DNA of 6,725 bases from Thiomargarita sp. (GTDB lineage: Bacteria; Pseudomonadota; Gammaproteobacteria; Beggiatoales; Beggiatoaceae). A model generated the notes under the pieces. It saw only the letters and a list, made by a program, of their open reading frames with translations, made no database searches and was not told where the DNA came from. Positions 6,273 to 6,725 of this stretch are shown piece by piece (the first letter of the stretch is position 1; each line of letters opens with the position of its first letter). A program made the translations under genes and the position numbers. The stretch is taken from the NCBI GenBank assembly GCA_023144675.1, contig JAGLFE010000415.1:1-6725 (forward strand), in the 5' to 3' direction.

Positions 6273-6725
6273 ATGATGAAAGAATTTGATGATGCAAAAG
6301 AATTTGAAGAAAGAGCTGATTTTATTGCAAAAGATGATTTGATGAAATGGACGGTGCAGAATGATTTTTTTTTAGCAATTCAAAAGAAAATTTTGCAAAC
6401 AGGTGCTAAATTAATTGTTGGTCCGAGAGGAACAGGTAAAACAAATCAGATGAGATTTGCCTATTATACCTGTTCGGAATCTAAATCTAAACCATTAGCT
6501 ATTTATGTGTCTTTCGGTAAGTATTATCATTTAGAACCACTTTTATCTACAAAATCTAATGCTATCACTATTTTTCATACATGGGTGCTTAGTAAAATTT
6601 TATTAGGTTGTTATGATTTGCTTGAGGATATAAAAAGTAATGCGGAATTGTATGAAGAAACAAATATTTTAAGCCAAAAAAGTTTGCAGGAATTTTGTGC
6701 AAATGTTGAAAAAGGGACTGATATT
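6273..6725 (+). CDS. P-loop ATPase, ORC/CDC6-like AAA family, N-terminal part only
   Basis: The frame is open for 151 codons from ATG 6273 to the edge of the window, so the C-terminal part is missing. After a charged start (FEERADFIAKDDLMKW, 11-26) comes LIVGPRGTGKT, a Walker A motif with the P-loop at residues 50-57, then a hydrophobic strand PLAIYVSF (74-81) and helices including FHTWVLSKILLGCYDLL (101-117). Walker B, sensors and any C-terminal domain lie outside. From memory the N-terminus resembles large bacterial ATPases labelled ORC-CDC6 family AAA, of unknown function and sometimes found in accessory or defence-type loci. It also superficially resembles other STAND and AAA ATPases, so the subfamily call is tentative. 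ATG 6273 is favoured over the adjacent ATG 6276 because AAGG (6261-6264) stands eight bases before it, like the site of the preceding gene. The coding sequence includes a run of nine T at 6365-6373. Confidence 0.82.
   Translation, partial: MMKEFDDAKEFEERADFIAKDDLMKWTVQNDFFLAIQKKILQTGAKLIVGPRGTGKTNQMRFAYYTCSESKSKPLAIYVSFGKYYHLEPLLSTKSNAITIFHTWVLSKILLGCYDLLEDIKSNAELYEETNILSQKSLQEFCANVEKGTDI

Noticed and set aside
6365..6373. Run of nine T in the ATPase coding sequence as a phase-variation tract
   Set aside because: Homopolymer runs of this size occur elsewhere in this AT-rich window (for example eight T in the FlgO-domain signal peptide); the frame is intact here and nothing else suggests contingency switching.
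1..6725. CRISPR array, tRNA or rRNA genes, riboswitch
   Set aside because: No regularly spaced repeats, cloverleaf or conserved rRNA segment was seen in either strand by reading.

Overview
The window is AT-rich (GC near 30% by eye) and looks like chromosomal DNA from a low-GC gammaproteobacterium. The strongest pointers are a FlgO-domain lipoprotein, a DUF7931-type protein, and a CHAT-ATPase protein of the kind I associate with filamentous sulfur bacteria (Beggiatoa/Thiomargarita-like Thiotrichales). That placement is inference from remembered protein families; no rRNA or marker gene is present.

Layout, left to right. (1) 1-980: the 3' part of an IS701/IS4-like DDE transposase gene, entering from outside the window. 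It is dead twice over: a frameshift near 710 and replacement of the catalytic Glu of the Y-(2)-R-(3)-E-(6)-K signature by Lys at 783-785. (2) 988-2679, minus strand: a CHAT caspase-like peptidase domain fused to a STAND-type P-loop NTPase. Its stop codon lies 7 bp from the end of the transposase remnant, and it has no C-terminal sensor repeats. (3) 2680-2935: a divergent, very AT-rich intergenic region. (4) 2936-4566, plus strand: three abutting lipoprotein genes (conserved lipoprotein, FlgO-domain lipoprotein, very acidic orphan lipoprotein), all with outer-membrane-type lipoboxes. (5) 4567-4835: a spacer with two inverted repeats, one a 14-bp-arm palindrome. (6) 4845 to the right edge, plus strand: a KfrA-like DNA-binding coiled-coil protein, a DUF7931-like protein, and the start of a P-loop ATPase resembling ORC/CDC6-type AAA proteins, all closely spaced.

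How the genes may work together. The lipoprotein genes are almost certainly co-transcribed and probably act in the outer membrane. The CHAT-NTPase protein has the architecture of signal-triggered proteases linked to programmed death or phage defence. The right-hand cluster is the best candidate for something undescribed, but its key ATPase is cut off by the window, so any shared function remains a hypothesis.
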